From assembly GCA_964395095.1 (NCBI GenBank), contig CAYMZZ010000009.1, positions 124,001 to 188,000 of the forward strand: 64,000 bases of DNA, in the 5' to 3' direction. The position numbers and the translations under genes were made by a program. This DNA comes from CAYMZZ01 sp964395095 (GTDB taxonomy: Bacteria > Bacteroidota > Bacteroidia > Chitinophagales > Chitinophagaceae). The notes below the pieces were generated by a model. The model saw nothing but the letters and a program-made list of their open reading frames with translations, did not search any database and was not told the DNA's origin. This document shows positions 49,531 to 57,630 of this stretch, piece by piece (position 1 is the stretch's first letter; each line of letters opens with the position of its first letter).

Positions 49531-49586
49531 GATTTATTACGATTTTTGTCACACATTTGTAACCCAAGTCTAAAATACTTTTCTAT

Positions 49587-51788
49587 ATGAATCAAAATGA
49601 AAGCGCGGGCAAGTGTCCATTTCATGGCGCGGCGCAAAAAATGGCAGTAGCGGGTTCTGGTACGCAGAATCGCGACTGGTGGCCCAATCAGCTTAAATTG
49701 AATATACTTCGTCAGCATTCATCGCTGACAGATCCCATGGGGGATGACTTTGATTACGCCAAAGAGTTTGAAAGCCTCGATTATGAGGCGCTCAAGAAGG
49801 ATTTGCATGCGTTGATGACCGATTCGCAGGATTGGTGGCCAGCAGATTTTGGTCACTATGGTGGTTTGTTTATCCGTATGGCCTGGCATAGTGCCGGCAC
49901 CTATCGCATAGGCGATGGTCGTGGTGGTGCGGGTGGCGGGCAGCAACGCTTTGCGCCGCTGAATAGCTGGCCCGATAATGTGAACCTCGACAAAGCCCGG
50001 CGCCTGCTTTGGCCCATCAAGCAGAAATACGGCAAGAAGATTTCCTGGGCCGACCTGATGGTGCTCGCTGGAAATGTGGCGCTGGAGTCGATGGGATTCA
50101 AAACCTTTGGTTTTGCGGGCGGACGTGCCGATGTATGGGAAGCCGAGCAGGATGTGTACTGGGGATCGGAAACAAAATGGCTGGATGACAAGCGCTATTC
50201 AGGAGATCGTGACCTGGAGAATCCGCTCGCTGCTGTGCAAATGGGATTGATTTATGTGAACCCCGAAGGACCCAATGGAAACCCCGATCCCATTGCTGCT
50301 GCGCGCGACATTCGCGAAACCTTCAAGCGCATGGCTATGGATGATTATGAAACCGTGGCGTTGATTGCGGGTGGACATAGCTTTGGTAAAACCCATGGTG
50401 CGGCACCTGCCACCCATGTGGGAGCTGATCCCGAAGCGGCCGATATGGAAGCACAGGGTTTGGGCTGGGCAAGCAGCTATGCCAGTGGCAAGGCCGGCGA
50501 CAGCATCACCAGTGGTTTGGAAGTAACCTGGACCAAAACACCTACGAAGTGGAGCAATAATTTCTTCGAAAATCTTTTTGGCTTTGAGTGGGAACTGACC
50601 AAGAGCCCGGCCGGTGCCCACCAATGGGTGGCCAAAGATGCAGAAGCCATCATACCCGATGCATTTGATGCATCGAAGAAGCATCGTCCTACCATGCTCA
50701 CCACGGATCTTTCCCTACGACTCGATCCGGCTTACGAAAAAATATCAAGACATTTTCTTGAGAATCCTGATGAGTTTGCCGACGCATTCGCACGCGCCTG
50801 GTTCAAGTTGACCCATCGTGATATGGGTCCTAAAGCCCGCTACCTCGGTCCCGAAGTGCCGGCGGAAGAACTGATCTGGCAGGATCCGGTTCCAGCCGTG
50901 GATCATCCACTGGTTGACGGAAACGACATCAATGCCCTGAAAGCAAATATACTTGCCTCGGGACTTACTGTGTCTGAGCTGGTATCTACCGCCTGGGCTT
51001 CAGCTTCCAGTTTCCGTGGCAGCGATAAGCGTGGCGGCGCCAATGGAGCGCGCATTCGCCTCGCACCCCAAAAAGACTGGGAAGTGAATAATCCCGCCCA
51101 ACTGGCCAAAGTGTTGCAGGTGTTGGGAAGCATACAGCAGGAGTTCAACAGTACGGCAAGTGGCGGAAAGAAAATTTCCCTGGCCGACCTGATCGTGCTG
51201 GCAGGAGTGGCCGCCGTGGAAAAAGCCGCCAAAGCGGCGGGAGTTGAAATAAAAGTACCCTTTACACCCGGCCGCACCGATGCAAGCCAGGAACAGACCG
51301 ATGTGGAAAGCTTTGCTCCCCTGGAGCCCATTGCCGACGGATTTCGCAATTATCAAAAAGCGCGCTATAGCGTGTCGACTGAAGAACTGCTGATTGACAA
51401 AGCCCAATTGCTTACACTCACCGCACCCGAAATGACAGTGCTGCTGGGTGGCATGCGGATGCTGAACACCAATTTCGATGGATCGAAAAATGGCGTGTTT
51501 ACCAATCGGCCCGAAGCGCTCAGCAACGATTTCTTCGTAAACCTGCTCGACATGAATATTGCCTGGAAAGCTACGGCTCCGGAAAAAGAATTCTTCGAAG
51601 GATACGACCGTAAGACCGGTCAATTGAAATGGACCGCTTCCCGTGCCGATCTGGTATTTGGTTCCCATTCCGAACTAAGAGCGCTTGCGGAAGTATATGG
51701 CGCTTCCGATGCAAAAGAGAAGTTCGTGAAGGACTTTGTTGCCGCCTGGGATAAAGTGATGAATTTGGATCGGTTTGATCTGAAGTAG
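49587..51788 (+). CDS. katG: catalase-peroxidase KatG
   Basis: The protein has 733 residues, the normal two-domain length. The distal haem pocket is FIRMAWHSAGTYR with Arg97, Trp100 and His101; the proximal ligand is His264 in GGHSFGKTHGA. The Met-Tyr-Trp adduct residues Trp100, Tyr223 (GLIYVNPEG) and Met249 are at the spacing seen in characterised KatG. The C-terminal half repeats the fold without haem. It removes hydrogen peroxide as a cytoplasmic haem enzyme (no signal peptide). An OxyR-like site lies upstream, and its TAG stop is the first triplet of a heptad repeat array. Confidence 0.98.
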   Translation: MNQNESAGKCPFHGAAQKMAVAGSGTQNRDWWPNQLKLNILRQHSSLTDPMGDDFDYAKEFESLDYEALKKDLHALMTDSQDWWPADFGHYGGLFIRMAWHSAGTYRIGDGRGGAGGGQQRFAPLNSWPDNVNLDKARRLLWPIKQKYGKKISWADLMVLAGNVALESMGFKTFGFAGGRADVWEAEQDVYWGSETKWLDDKRYSGDRDLENPLAAVQMGLIYVNPEGPNGNPDPIAAARDIRETFKRMAMDDYETVALIAGGHSFGKTHGAAPATHVGADPEAADMEAQGLGWASSYASGKAGDSITSGLEVTWTKTPTKWSNNFFENLFGFEWELTKSPAGAHQWVAKDAEAIIPDAFDASKKHRPTMLTTDLSLRLDPAYEKISRHFLENPDEFADAFARAWFKLTHRDMGPKARYLGPEVPAEELIWQDPVPAVDHPLVDGNDINALKANILASGLTVSELVSTAWASASSFRGSDKRGGANGARIRLAPQKDWEVNNPAQLAKVLQVLGSIQQEFNSTASGGKKISLADLIVLAGVAAVEKAAKAAGVEIKVPFTPGRTDASQEQTDVESFAPLEPIADGFRNYQKARYSVSTEELLIDKAQLLTLTAPEMTVLLGGMRMLNTNFDGSKNGVFTNRPEALSNDFFVNLLDMNIAWKATAPEKEFFEGYDRKTGQLKWTASRADLVFGSHSELRALAEVYGASDAKEKFVKDFVAAWDKVMNLDRFDLK

Positions 51789-51841
51789 TGAGTGGTGAGT
51801 AGTAAGTAGTGAGTGGTGAGTAGTAAGTAGTAAGTAGTGAG
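51786..51841 (+). repeat. heptanucleotide stop-codon array, eight units
   Basis: Units are TAGTGAG, TGGTGAG, TAGTAAG, TAGTGAG, TGGTGAG, TAGTAAG, TAGTAAG, TAGTGAG with no interruption. The first TAG is the katG stop codon. Each unit carries a stop triplet; the phase rotates so all three frames are closed. Confidence 0.92.
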
Positions 51842-51868
51842 TTAGGTAATTACTGGTTAGTGGTGGAT

Positions 51869-51918
51869 AAAAAGTGGGGTGGTAGGTTAGTAATATAATC
51901 TATCATTCCACTTTTTTT
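51869..51918 (+). terminator. possible bidirectional terminator between katG and the GlxA-type gene
   Basis: AAAAAGTGG (51869-51877) pairs with CCACTTTTT (51908-51916) across a 30-nt loop, giving A-run and T-run on opposite sides. The loop is long, so this is uncertain. Downstream (51990-52020) a short GCAGATTGACGCAGAT repeat is also present. Confidence 0.3.
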
Positions 51919-52029
51919 GTGCATGGTAGGCGTCATATTGAATACAAAACCCATTCCTGCGAACAGTAAAATTGACAGCTTTGACTGTACTCATTTTTCC
52001 GCAGATTGACGCAGATATTTTACATTAAG

Positions 52030-52078
52030 CTTACTACTCACTACTTACAACTTACTACTTACAACTTTAAACTTACTA
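52030..52078 (-). repeat. heptanucleotide stop-codon array, seven units, reaching into a coding end
   Basis: On the minus strand the units are TAGTAAG, TTTAAAG, TTGTAAG, TAGTAAG, TTGTAAG, TAGTGAG, TAGTAAG. The stop codon of the GlxA-type gene is the TAA of the fifth unit, so about ten C-terminal codons are made of repeat DNA. Confidence 0.9.
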
Positions 52079-53046
52079 TACCGCTCCCTGTACGCCAATG
52101 GCGAAAGTCCCGTTATCTTTCTGAATACTTCCCTGAATGTTTTGGTATCGGTATAACCCACTTCATACATCACTTCCTGTATGCTTTTTCGGCTACTCTC
52201 AAATGCTTTTTTGGCGGCTTCCATACGTACTCGCTGCGCATATTCCAGCGGGGTATTTCCGGTGGCTTTCAGGAATCGGCGGTCGAAATTGCGGCGGCCA
52301 ATGGCAAAACGCGAAGAAAGATCGGCAACCGAAAATTTGTTGTGAATGTTTCGCTCAATATACTCCTGCGCCTGCATGATCTCGGGATCAGCATGCTGCT
52401 TTTGTCCTTTGAAAATGGTGAAAGGCGACTGACCCTGCCGGTCAATTTCTATCTGAAAGAGTTTGGAACAGAAGATGGCCGTTTCGCGGTCATTATATTT
52501 TTCGACCAGGTAAATGGCAAGGTTCAGAAATGAGTAGGCCCCACCATTGGTATAAATGCCGTTTTCGTCCGTAATAATATGATCTTTCAACAAGGTAATA
52601 TCCGGGAAAAGTTGTTGAAACTGATCATGCGCCGCCCAGTGCGTGGAGCAAACCCTTCCATTCAATATGCCCGAAGAAGCCAGGAGAAAAGCACCGGAAC
52701 ATATACAGGCTACTTCCGCCCCCATCCGGTATCGTTTCGCGATCCAGTCAATCAGCAGGTCGTTGTCTTTTACAGCATGCTGATAGTCGGCCGACAGGGA
52801 TGGTAAGATGATTAGATCCGTTTGCGGAAGATCCTGTAAACGGCAATGGGGCTTTATTGAGAACAATCCTTCCCTATATTCCGTCATTTCTGTGATACCA
52901 GTTAGCAGCACCCGGTGAGCCTCCCGGCCACCGCGCTCTTTCCAGAATTCTCCGGCACGGGCAAAGATCTCATAGGTACCCACGATGCTGGCGACCGTAC
53001 TCAGATTGTTCTGACCGTCGGGAACTATGATACAAAAGGTTTTCAT
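52045..53046 (-). CDS. GlxA-type transcriptional regulator (DJ-1/PfpI plus AraC HTH)
   Basis: The protein has 333 residues from ATG 53046 (MKTFCIIVPDGQNN); a longer frame upstream lacks support. Residues 1-190 are a DJ-1/PfpI domain with the nucleophile-elbow Cys in EVACICSGAFLLASSG. Residues 225-325 are an AraC-type double HTH (FSVADLSSRFAIGRRNFDRRFLKATGNTPLEYAQRVRMEAAKKAFE, then MYEVGYTDTKTFREVFRKITGLSPLAYRERY). Family members sense metabolites, amines or aldehydes through the first domain. The last residues after YRERY (SKFKVVSSKL) come from heptad repeat DNA. It is divergent from the SRPBCC gene, which it may control. Confidence 0.92.
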   Translation of the reverse strand: MKTFCIIVPDGQNNLSTVASIVGTYEIFARAGEFWKERGGREAHRVLLTGITEMTEYREGLFSIKPHCRLQDLPQTDLIILPSLSADYQHAVKDNDLLIDWIAKRYRMGAEVACICSGAFLLASSGILNGRVCSTHWAAHDQFQQLFPDITLLKDHIITDENGIYTNGGAYSFLNLAIYLVEKYNDRETAIFCSKLFQIEIDRQGQSPFTIFKGQKQHADPEIMQAQEYIERNIHNKFSVADLSSRFAIGRRNFDRRFLKATGNTPLEYAQRVRMEAAKKAFESSRKSIQEVMYEVGYTDTKTFREVFRKITGLSPLAYRERYSKFKVVSSKL

Positions 53047-53161
53047 TTTCCAGGTTTTTGTAAAGGTAGCGGTACCGGTTGTCCCAATCAACCCCCGGGA
53101 AAGTCTGATTACCACCTCTTCCATCTGCATTTTAGACAATAACTTGCAACTGAATCAAACC

Positions 53162-53650
53162 ATGAATTGTATGAATGAAAATTATTTGCAAAAGCAGTTT
53201 CTGATCGAAATCGATCCCTCCTCTGTATATAAAGCGATCAAAAATGTAAAGGGCTGGTGGTCAGTTTGGGTGGAAGGGGCTTCCGAAAAACCCGGCGATA
53301 CATTTGAATACCGGCATAAGGATATGCATTATTCCCGGCAACATGTGGTGGAATTGATTCCTGATCAGAAAATTGTGTGGGAAGTGCTGGAAAGCCATCT
53401 TGGGTTTCTCGACAACCCTTCTGAATGGAAAGGCACGAGAATTTGCTTTGAATTACAGCAGGAAGGCGACAAAACGAAATTGCTGTTCACGCATATCGGC
53501 CTCACCCGTGAATCGGAATGTTTCGATTCCTGCACAAAAGGGTGGGATCATTATCTCGTCGGAAGTCTCCTTCCTTTAATTACAGATGGCCGTGGTAATC
53601 CGGATACTGCAAAGCCAACCCTGATTGATACCAAAACTAATCAAATCTAA
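53162..53650 (+). CDS. SRPBCC (AHSA1/START-like) protein
   Basis: The protein has 162 residues from ATG 53162 (MNCMNENYLQKQFLIEID); a longer in-frame extension overlaps the start of the divergent regulator and is rejected. The helix-grip fold is suggested by SSVYKAIKNVKGWWS, HVVELIPDQKIVWEVLESHLGF, TRICFELQQEGDKTKLLFTHIGL and the C-terminal helix KGWDHYLVGSLLPLITDG. Such proteins bind hydrophobic ligands. Function is unknown; the divergent GlxA-type regulator is the natural controller. Confidence 0.88.
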   Translation: MNCMNENYLQKQFLIEIDPSSVYKAIKNVKGWWSVWVEGASEKPGDTFEYRHKDMHYSRQHVVELIPDQKIVWEVLESHLGFLDNPSEWKGTRICFELQQEGDKTKLLFTHIGLTRESECFDSCTKGWDHYLVGSLLPLITDGRGNPDTAKPTLIDTKTNQI

Positions 53651-53850
53651 AATCTGTAATGGAAAGATTGTAAAGGGGCAGTTTTTTATCTTCTGCCTTC
53701 AGTTGTTCCACTGTTTTGAACTTGTTAGCAGCACAGGCAGTTTTTACCGCAACGAAAGCTACGAAGCCGCAAAGAACGCAACGTTATTTGCGGTAAAGTA
53801 GCTGCATAAGCGTGATAGCAGCAGGCAGCCAAACCAGGTCTTCATATCTC

Positions 53851-53892
53851 CTTTAAACCTTCAACGTTAAACCTTAAACCCTCAATCGCGAA
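53851..53892 (-). repeat. heptanucleotide stop-codon array
   Basis: On the minus strand, directly after the pirin TGA, come TTCGCGA, TTGAGGG, TTTAAGG, TTTAACG, TTGAAGG and TTTAAAG, in unbroken 7-nt phase. In the same gap (53745-53800) is an A/G-rich tract with AACGCAA and CGCAAAG, another repeat type often seen between Bacteroidota genes. Confidence 0.85.
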
Positions 53893-54807
53893 TCAGGAAA
53901 GTGGTTCCGGGCTCGGTCCGCCGGCTGGCTTCGATTTATCTTCCGGCAATGGAATAAACTCTTCATTATCGGTGGGCGGTAAAAGTATACGTCCCTGCTT
54001 CCAGTCTTCCTTGGCCTGCTCAATTCTTTCCTTACGCGACGAAACAAAATTCCACCAGATATAGCGGTCACCCACCGGTTCGCCTCCCAACAGCATCAGC
54101 GTACTGTCTTCCAGCGCCAGTAAACTGGGATTCTCTTCTCGGGAAAATACCAGCAGTTGTCCTGCACGATATCGATGCCCACCCAGCTCCAGGCCGCCTC
54201 TCGCAATATAGATGCCCCGCTCCGAATAACCCGTAGGTAAGGTAATGCGGGCGCCATGCCGCAATTGTACATGCAGGTAAAATAGCGGCGAATGGGTTTT
54301 CACCCCATTCTTTAAACCATAAGCCTCGCCGGCAATAAGTCGCATCCAAACACCATTGTCGGTAAAAACGGGCAATTGCTCCGGCGTATAATTCTCAAAA
54401 TCGGGTTCAGCTTCCTCATCCTTTTCCGGTAGCGCCACCCAGGTTTGAATCATTTCCAGCTCGCCGCCCGACAATACCGATGGATCCTCAAATCGTTCGG
54501 AATGGGCAATACCGCGGCCGGCCGTCATCCAGTTCACTTCGCCAGGTCGTATAAGCTTTTCCACACCGAGGCTGTCGCGGTGCATCACCTGCCCGCCGAA
54601 CAGATAGCTAACAGTGGAAAGACCAATATGCGGATGGGGGAGAACGTCGATGGAAGAAGCGGGTGCCGTTATTTTTTCGAGCGGACCGGCATGGTCCATA
54701 AAGATAAAAGGCCCCACCATTCTTCGCTGGCGGAAAGGCAATATCCTTTTCACTTTCATGAGCGGACTGATCGCCGCCTCTCTTGCTTCGATGATGAGCT
54801 CTGGCAT
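53893..54807 (-). CDS. pirin-family protein
   Basis: The protein has 304 residues. The N-terminal cupin has VGPFIFMDHAGP, DVLPHPHIGLSTVSYLFGG (two metal His) and GRGIAHSERFE (His and Glu ligands), the exact pirin metal set. The C-terminal cupin contains THSPLFYLHVQLRHGARITLP and LLGGEPVGDRYIWWNFV. Pirins bind iron; some have quercetin dioxygenase activity or act in redox sensing. No signal peptide, so cytoplasmic. Confidence 0.95.
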   Translation of the reverse strand: MPELIIEAREAAISPLMKVKRILPFRQRRMVGPFIFMDHAGPLEKITAPASSIDVLPHPHIGLSTVSYLFGGQVMHRDSLGVEKLIRPGEVNWMTAGRGIAHSERFEDPSVLSGGELEMIQTWVALPEKDEEAEPDFENYTPEQLPVFTDNGVWMRLIAGEAYGLKNGVKTHSPLFYLHVQLRHGARITLPTGYSERGIYIARGGLELGGHRYRAGQLLVFSREENPSLLALEDSTLMLLGGEPVGDRYIWWNFVSSRKERIEQAKEDWKQGRILLPPTDNEEFIPLPEDKSKPAGGPSPEPLS

Positions 54808-54884
54808 TTGCCTAAACTTACCGAATATTATGGTTATTTTCGGGGCTGTTTGTAAAATTTTTTTATCGCCAATTCAAACTTAGT

Positions 54885-55355
54885 ATGGGTTTTTGGGATA
54901 AGTTGTTTGGAATGGGTAAGAAGGTGGACCCCATTCCCCGACGACCGCTTCGGCTGCAACTGACACCGGTTCCACAGCATATGCCGGCCCTGGCCTCTCA
55001 ATTTGTGGATGTTGTTCGCAACAATGATCGGTTTCAGCTCGATTATTCCCCGGCTACCGTGGAGTTTGTGGATCGCTTTCTGCAACGGTTCAGCGATGCG
55101 GGTATATCCAATAACGACTTTGCCGAAACCATTTTTGTGGCAGGTGCCTATCTTGGGCAAATAATGGTACTGCATCGCCAGGCACAATGGATCAGTACGC
55201 GTCAGATGGAGCCGGACATGCGCCAAAAACTAATGCCCGTGGTGCTGCAATTACCCAATGGGTCCATCACCGATCCCATTACCCAGGTATTTCGCCGGTA
55301 TAGTATGGGTAAGAAAGAAAGTCTGCAGGAATATTTTCAACAAATGCCCGGATGA
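54885..55355 (+). CDS. protein of unknown function, 156 aa
   Basis: It begins MGFWDKLFGMGKKV, a start common in small cytoplasmic Bacteroidota and Firmicutes proteins with an amphipathic first helix. The body has LDYSPATVEFVDRFLQRF and FAETIFVAGAYLGQIMV, suggesting an alpha-helical domain. No function is proposed. Its stop directly abuts the stop of the convergent WD40-like lipoprotein gene (zero spacing). Confidence 0.8.
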   Translation: MGFWDKLFGMGKKVDPIPRRPLRLQLTPVPQHMPALASQFVDVVRNNDRFQLDYSPATVEFVDRFLQRFSDAGISNNDFAETIFVAGAYLGQIMVLHRQAQWISTRQMEPDMRQKLMPVVLQLPNGSITDPITQVFRRYSMGKKESLQEYFQQMPG

Positions 55356-56306
55356 TTACCGGAGATTCTGTAGTGGCTTCACCAGCTTTGCCGGCATCCG
55401 GTAAATATCATCGGAACCCATACCTGCCTTGCCAAGTTGATGTGTCAATTCCTGTACATTGCCGTTGAGTTTGACTTTATTTTCTCCTTTCACGCGGGGT
55501 GAAGTGAAATAAAACCATTCACCATCTGGTGAAATATAGGGGCAATAATCGATGGCCGGAGAGTTAATGGGCTTTTCGAAGTGCTGCGCAGGCTGCCATT
55601 CTCCATGAATTCGATGACTTATATATAAATCACCCCCTCCCAGGTCGTCATCTCTTTTATAGGAACTGAAGAGGATGAAGCGTTCATCCGGATCAATGAA
55701 AGCATTGAAATCGTAGCCCTTGCTGTTAACAGCATCGGATAACGCTACAGGTACAGCATAGCCATTCCCTTCGGATGCCGCCACAAAAATATCTTCCCGG
55801 GTTTCGCCGTTATCGCGTGTGAAATACAGGTGGCCGCTGCGGGCGACGGACGGATAATACTCATCTTTCTCCGTATTAATCAGCGTATCAAGTGGCTTTG
55901 GCTGCGACCAACCTGCATCCGTTTTCTGTAAGAACCAGATATTGAAATCGCCGGTCTCCTTTTCAGAAGAAAGCATCGGGCGGTTAGAGGCAAAATAAAG
56001 GGCCTTTCCATCAGGGGCGAAGGAGGCTTCCAGGTCCCTGTATACGCCCGAAAACCATGCAACCCGGGCTTCCCCCCAGTTGTCGCCCTTCCTGGAAAGC
56101 TGCATAATGACACTAATCCGGTTTTCGTATTGAATGGTATAAAACAGTTCATGGCCATCCGGGGAGAGGGTGATATCCCGGTTATCCCATCCATCGCTGA
56201 TCAATCCTTCAAGAAAGATTAGGGGTTCCTCGGTAGAAGCATTGCTTTGCTTTAATGGCTCTTTGCAACTGGTGAAAAGAAGAAGGAAGAATATGCTGAA
56301 CCGCAT
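55356..56306 (-). CDS. PD40 (TolB-like propeller) lipoprotein
   Basis: The protein has 316 residues from ATG 56306 (MRFSIFFLLLFTSCKEP), a lipoprotein signal; an ATG 33 nt upstream is rejected. Repeats of the PD40/WD40-like type are evident: DITLSPDGHELFYTIQ, EASFAPDGKALYFASNRP, YPSVARSGHLYFTRDNG, NAFIDPDERFILFSSYKRDD and PYISPDGEWFYFTSPR, giving five or six propeller blades. Such propellers bind proteins or small molecules at the envelope. No partner gene is visible. Confidence 0.9.
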   Translation of the reverse strand: MRFSIFFLLLFTSCKEPLKQSNASTEEPLIFLEGLISDGWDNRDITLSPDGHELFYTIQYENRISVIMQLSRKGDNWGEARVAWFSGVYRDLEASFAPDGKALYFASNRPMLSSEKETGDFNIWFLQKTDAGWSQPKPLDTLINTEKDEYYPSVARSGHLYFTRDNGETREDIFVAASEGNGYAVPVALSDAVNSKGYDFNAFIDPDERFILFSSYKRDDDLGGGDLYISHRIHGEWQPAQHFEKPINSPAIDYCPYISPDGEWFYFTSPRVKGENKVKLNGNVQELTHQLGKAGMGSDDIYRMPAKLVKPLQNLR

Positions 56307-56401
56307 AATGGATGGATTGTGAGCGAAATGAGGATTCAAAATTGCGGTTTTTTTTTATCTCTTTCAGAAGTTTTGCGTTTGGGGATTAAATTGCAGCAGC
56401 T

Positions 56402-56941
56402 ATGCGTATGAGCCGATTTCTTTTGATTGTATTATTGGTGCTATTGACCCGGCATTCCTATTCGCAACCCCAATTGTACAGGGCGCAACAAGAACTTATC
56501 GGCTCAAAAGTCTGGAAACTGGAGTTCACGCACTGGCTCAAAAACCCACCGGCCGATACCAGTTTCGACGGCCGCCTGAAAGTACTGGAGTTTTGGGCCA
56601 CCTGGTGCCGGCCCTGTTTGCGGGCTATTCCACACATGAATGCTTTACAGCGGGAGTTTCAGGATTCGTCCATCGTTTTTTTGTCGGTTACCCACCAAAG
56701 CCTGGAGGAAACAAGGGCCACGATGGAGAAGTACAATTTCGAGACCATTGTCGTTAGCGATAGCACTCAACGCGTACACCAACTGCTTCGCATTGCTTAT
56801 AACGGCACGATGGGGTTGCCGCGCACAGTAATTGTAGATGCCGAAAACAACATACGCTGGTATGGTAATCCACAAAGCCTGAGCCCCAAACTGATCCGGC
56901 GTATGTTGAAGGAATACGGCAGCCCCGCAACGCTGCCCTAA
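56402..56941 (+). CDS. exported thioredoxin-like (TlpA-type) protein
   Basis: The protein has 179 residues with a signal peptide MRMSRFLLIVLLVLLTRHSYSQ. The redoxin domain has LKVLEFWATWCRPCLRAIPHMNAL with the active CRPC, SIVFLSVTHQ, and the cis-Pro segment GTMGLPRTVIVDAENNIRWYG. TlpA-like proteins reduce disulphides in the periplasm, for example for cytochrome c maturation; a di-haem peroxidase operon follows 100 nt downstream. Confidence 0.92.
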   Translation: MRMSRFLLIVLLVLLTRHSYSQPQLYRAQQELIGSKVWKLEFTHWLKNPPADTSFDGRLKVLEFWATWCRPCLRAIPHMNALQREFQDSSIVFLSVTHQSLEETRATMEKYNFETIVVSDSTQRVHQLLRIAYNGTMGLPRTVIVDAENNIRWYGNPQSLSPKLIRRMLKEYGSPATLP

Positions 56942-56947
56942 GGTCAT

Positions 56948-56980
56948 TTTGCCGCGATCATATCTCATTGATTATATTTG
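56948..56980 (+). promoter_or_regulatory. consensus Bacteroidota promoter of the nitroreductase/peroxidase operon
   Basis: TTTG (56948-56951), 21-nt spacer, TATATTTG (56973-56980). Both elements match the -33 TTTG and -7 TANNTTTG consensus without mismatch. A start site near 56987 would leave a leader of about 60 nt. Confidence 0.75.
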
Positions 56981-57045
56981 CCAGTCACAACGGAAAAATG
57001 AAAATGCAATCATTTTCTGAAAAATCCGTAAAACAATAATACAGT

Positions 57046-57630
57046 ATGTTACAGCCTGAAGTTTTGAACCAGTTGATTCGCTCGCGTCGTTCCACATTTC
57101 CCGATCAGTTTGAAGCAGGCCGGCAGGTTGACGATGCCATCATACGTGAAATTCTGACCAATGCTACCTGGGCGCCCAATCATGGCAAAGAAGAGCCCTG
57201 GCATTTTACGGTATTCGCCGGAGATGGGTTGAAGAAACTCGCGGATTTCCAGAGTGAGCTCTACAAGGAACTTTCGGGCGCCAATTTCAAGGAAGGCACG
57301 TATAAAAAATTGCAGACCAATCCCCTTAAGGCATCGCATATTATTGCGTTGGGTATGAAGCGTTCCGCCAATCCGAATATTCCGGAGCTGGAAGATATTG
57401 CCGCCGTTGCCTGTGCCGTTCAGAATATGTACCTATCGGTAACGGCATATGGGTTAGGGGGATACTGGACAACAGGAGGCATCAGCTTCAAGCCCGAGGC
57501 TAAACCCTTTTTCGGATTGGGAGAATCGGATCGGTTGCTGGGATTCTTCTATATCGGACATGTTGCCGTTCCCAGCACTAGCGCCCGCAGGGCTTCACTG
57601 GAGGAAAAGACTACCTGGGTTTTGTCATGA
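57046..57630 (+). CDS. nitroreductase-family protein (FMN-binding)
   Basis: The protein has 194 residues. RSRRSTFPDQFEAGRQVDD is the FMN-phosphate segment, and ATWAPNHGKEEPWHFTVF the dimer-interface segment. AVACAVQNMYLSVTAYGLGGYWTTGG and the final FFYIGHVA complete a nitroreductase fold of the YdjA type. Members reduce nitro groups, enones or quinones with NAD(P)H. The stop overlaps the start of the peroxidase gene (ATGA), so both are translated together. Confidence 0.93.
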   Translation: MLQPEVLNQLIRSRRSTFPDQFEAGRQVDDAIIREILTNATWAPNHGKEEPWHFTVFAGDGLKKLADFQSELYKELSGANFKEGTYKKLQTNPLKASHIIALGMKRSANPNIPELEDIAAVACAVQNMYLSVTAYGLGGYWTTGGISFKPEAKPFFGLGESDRLLGFFYIGHVAVPSTSARRASLEEKTTWVLS

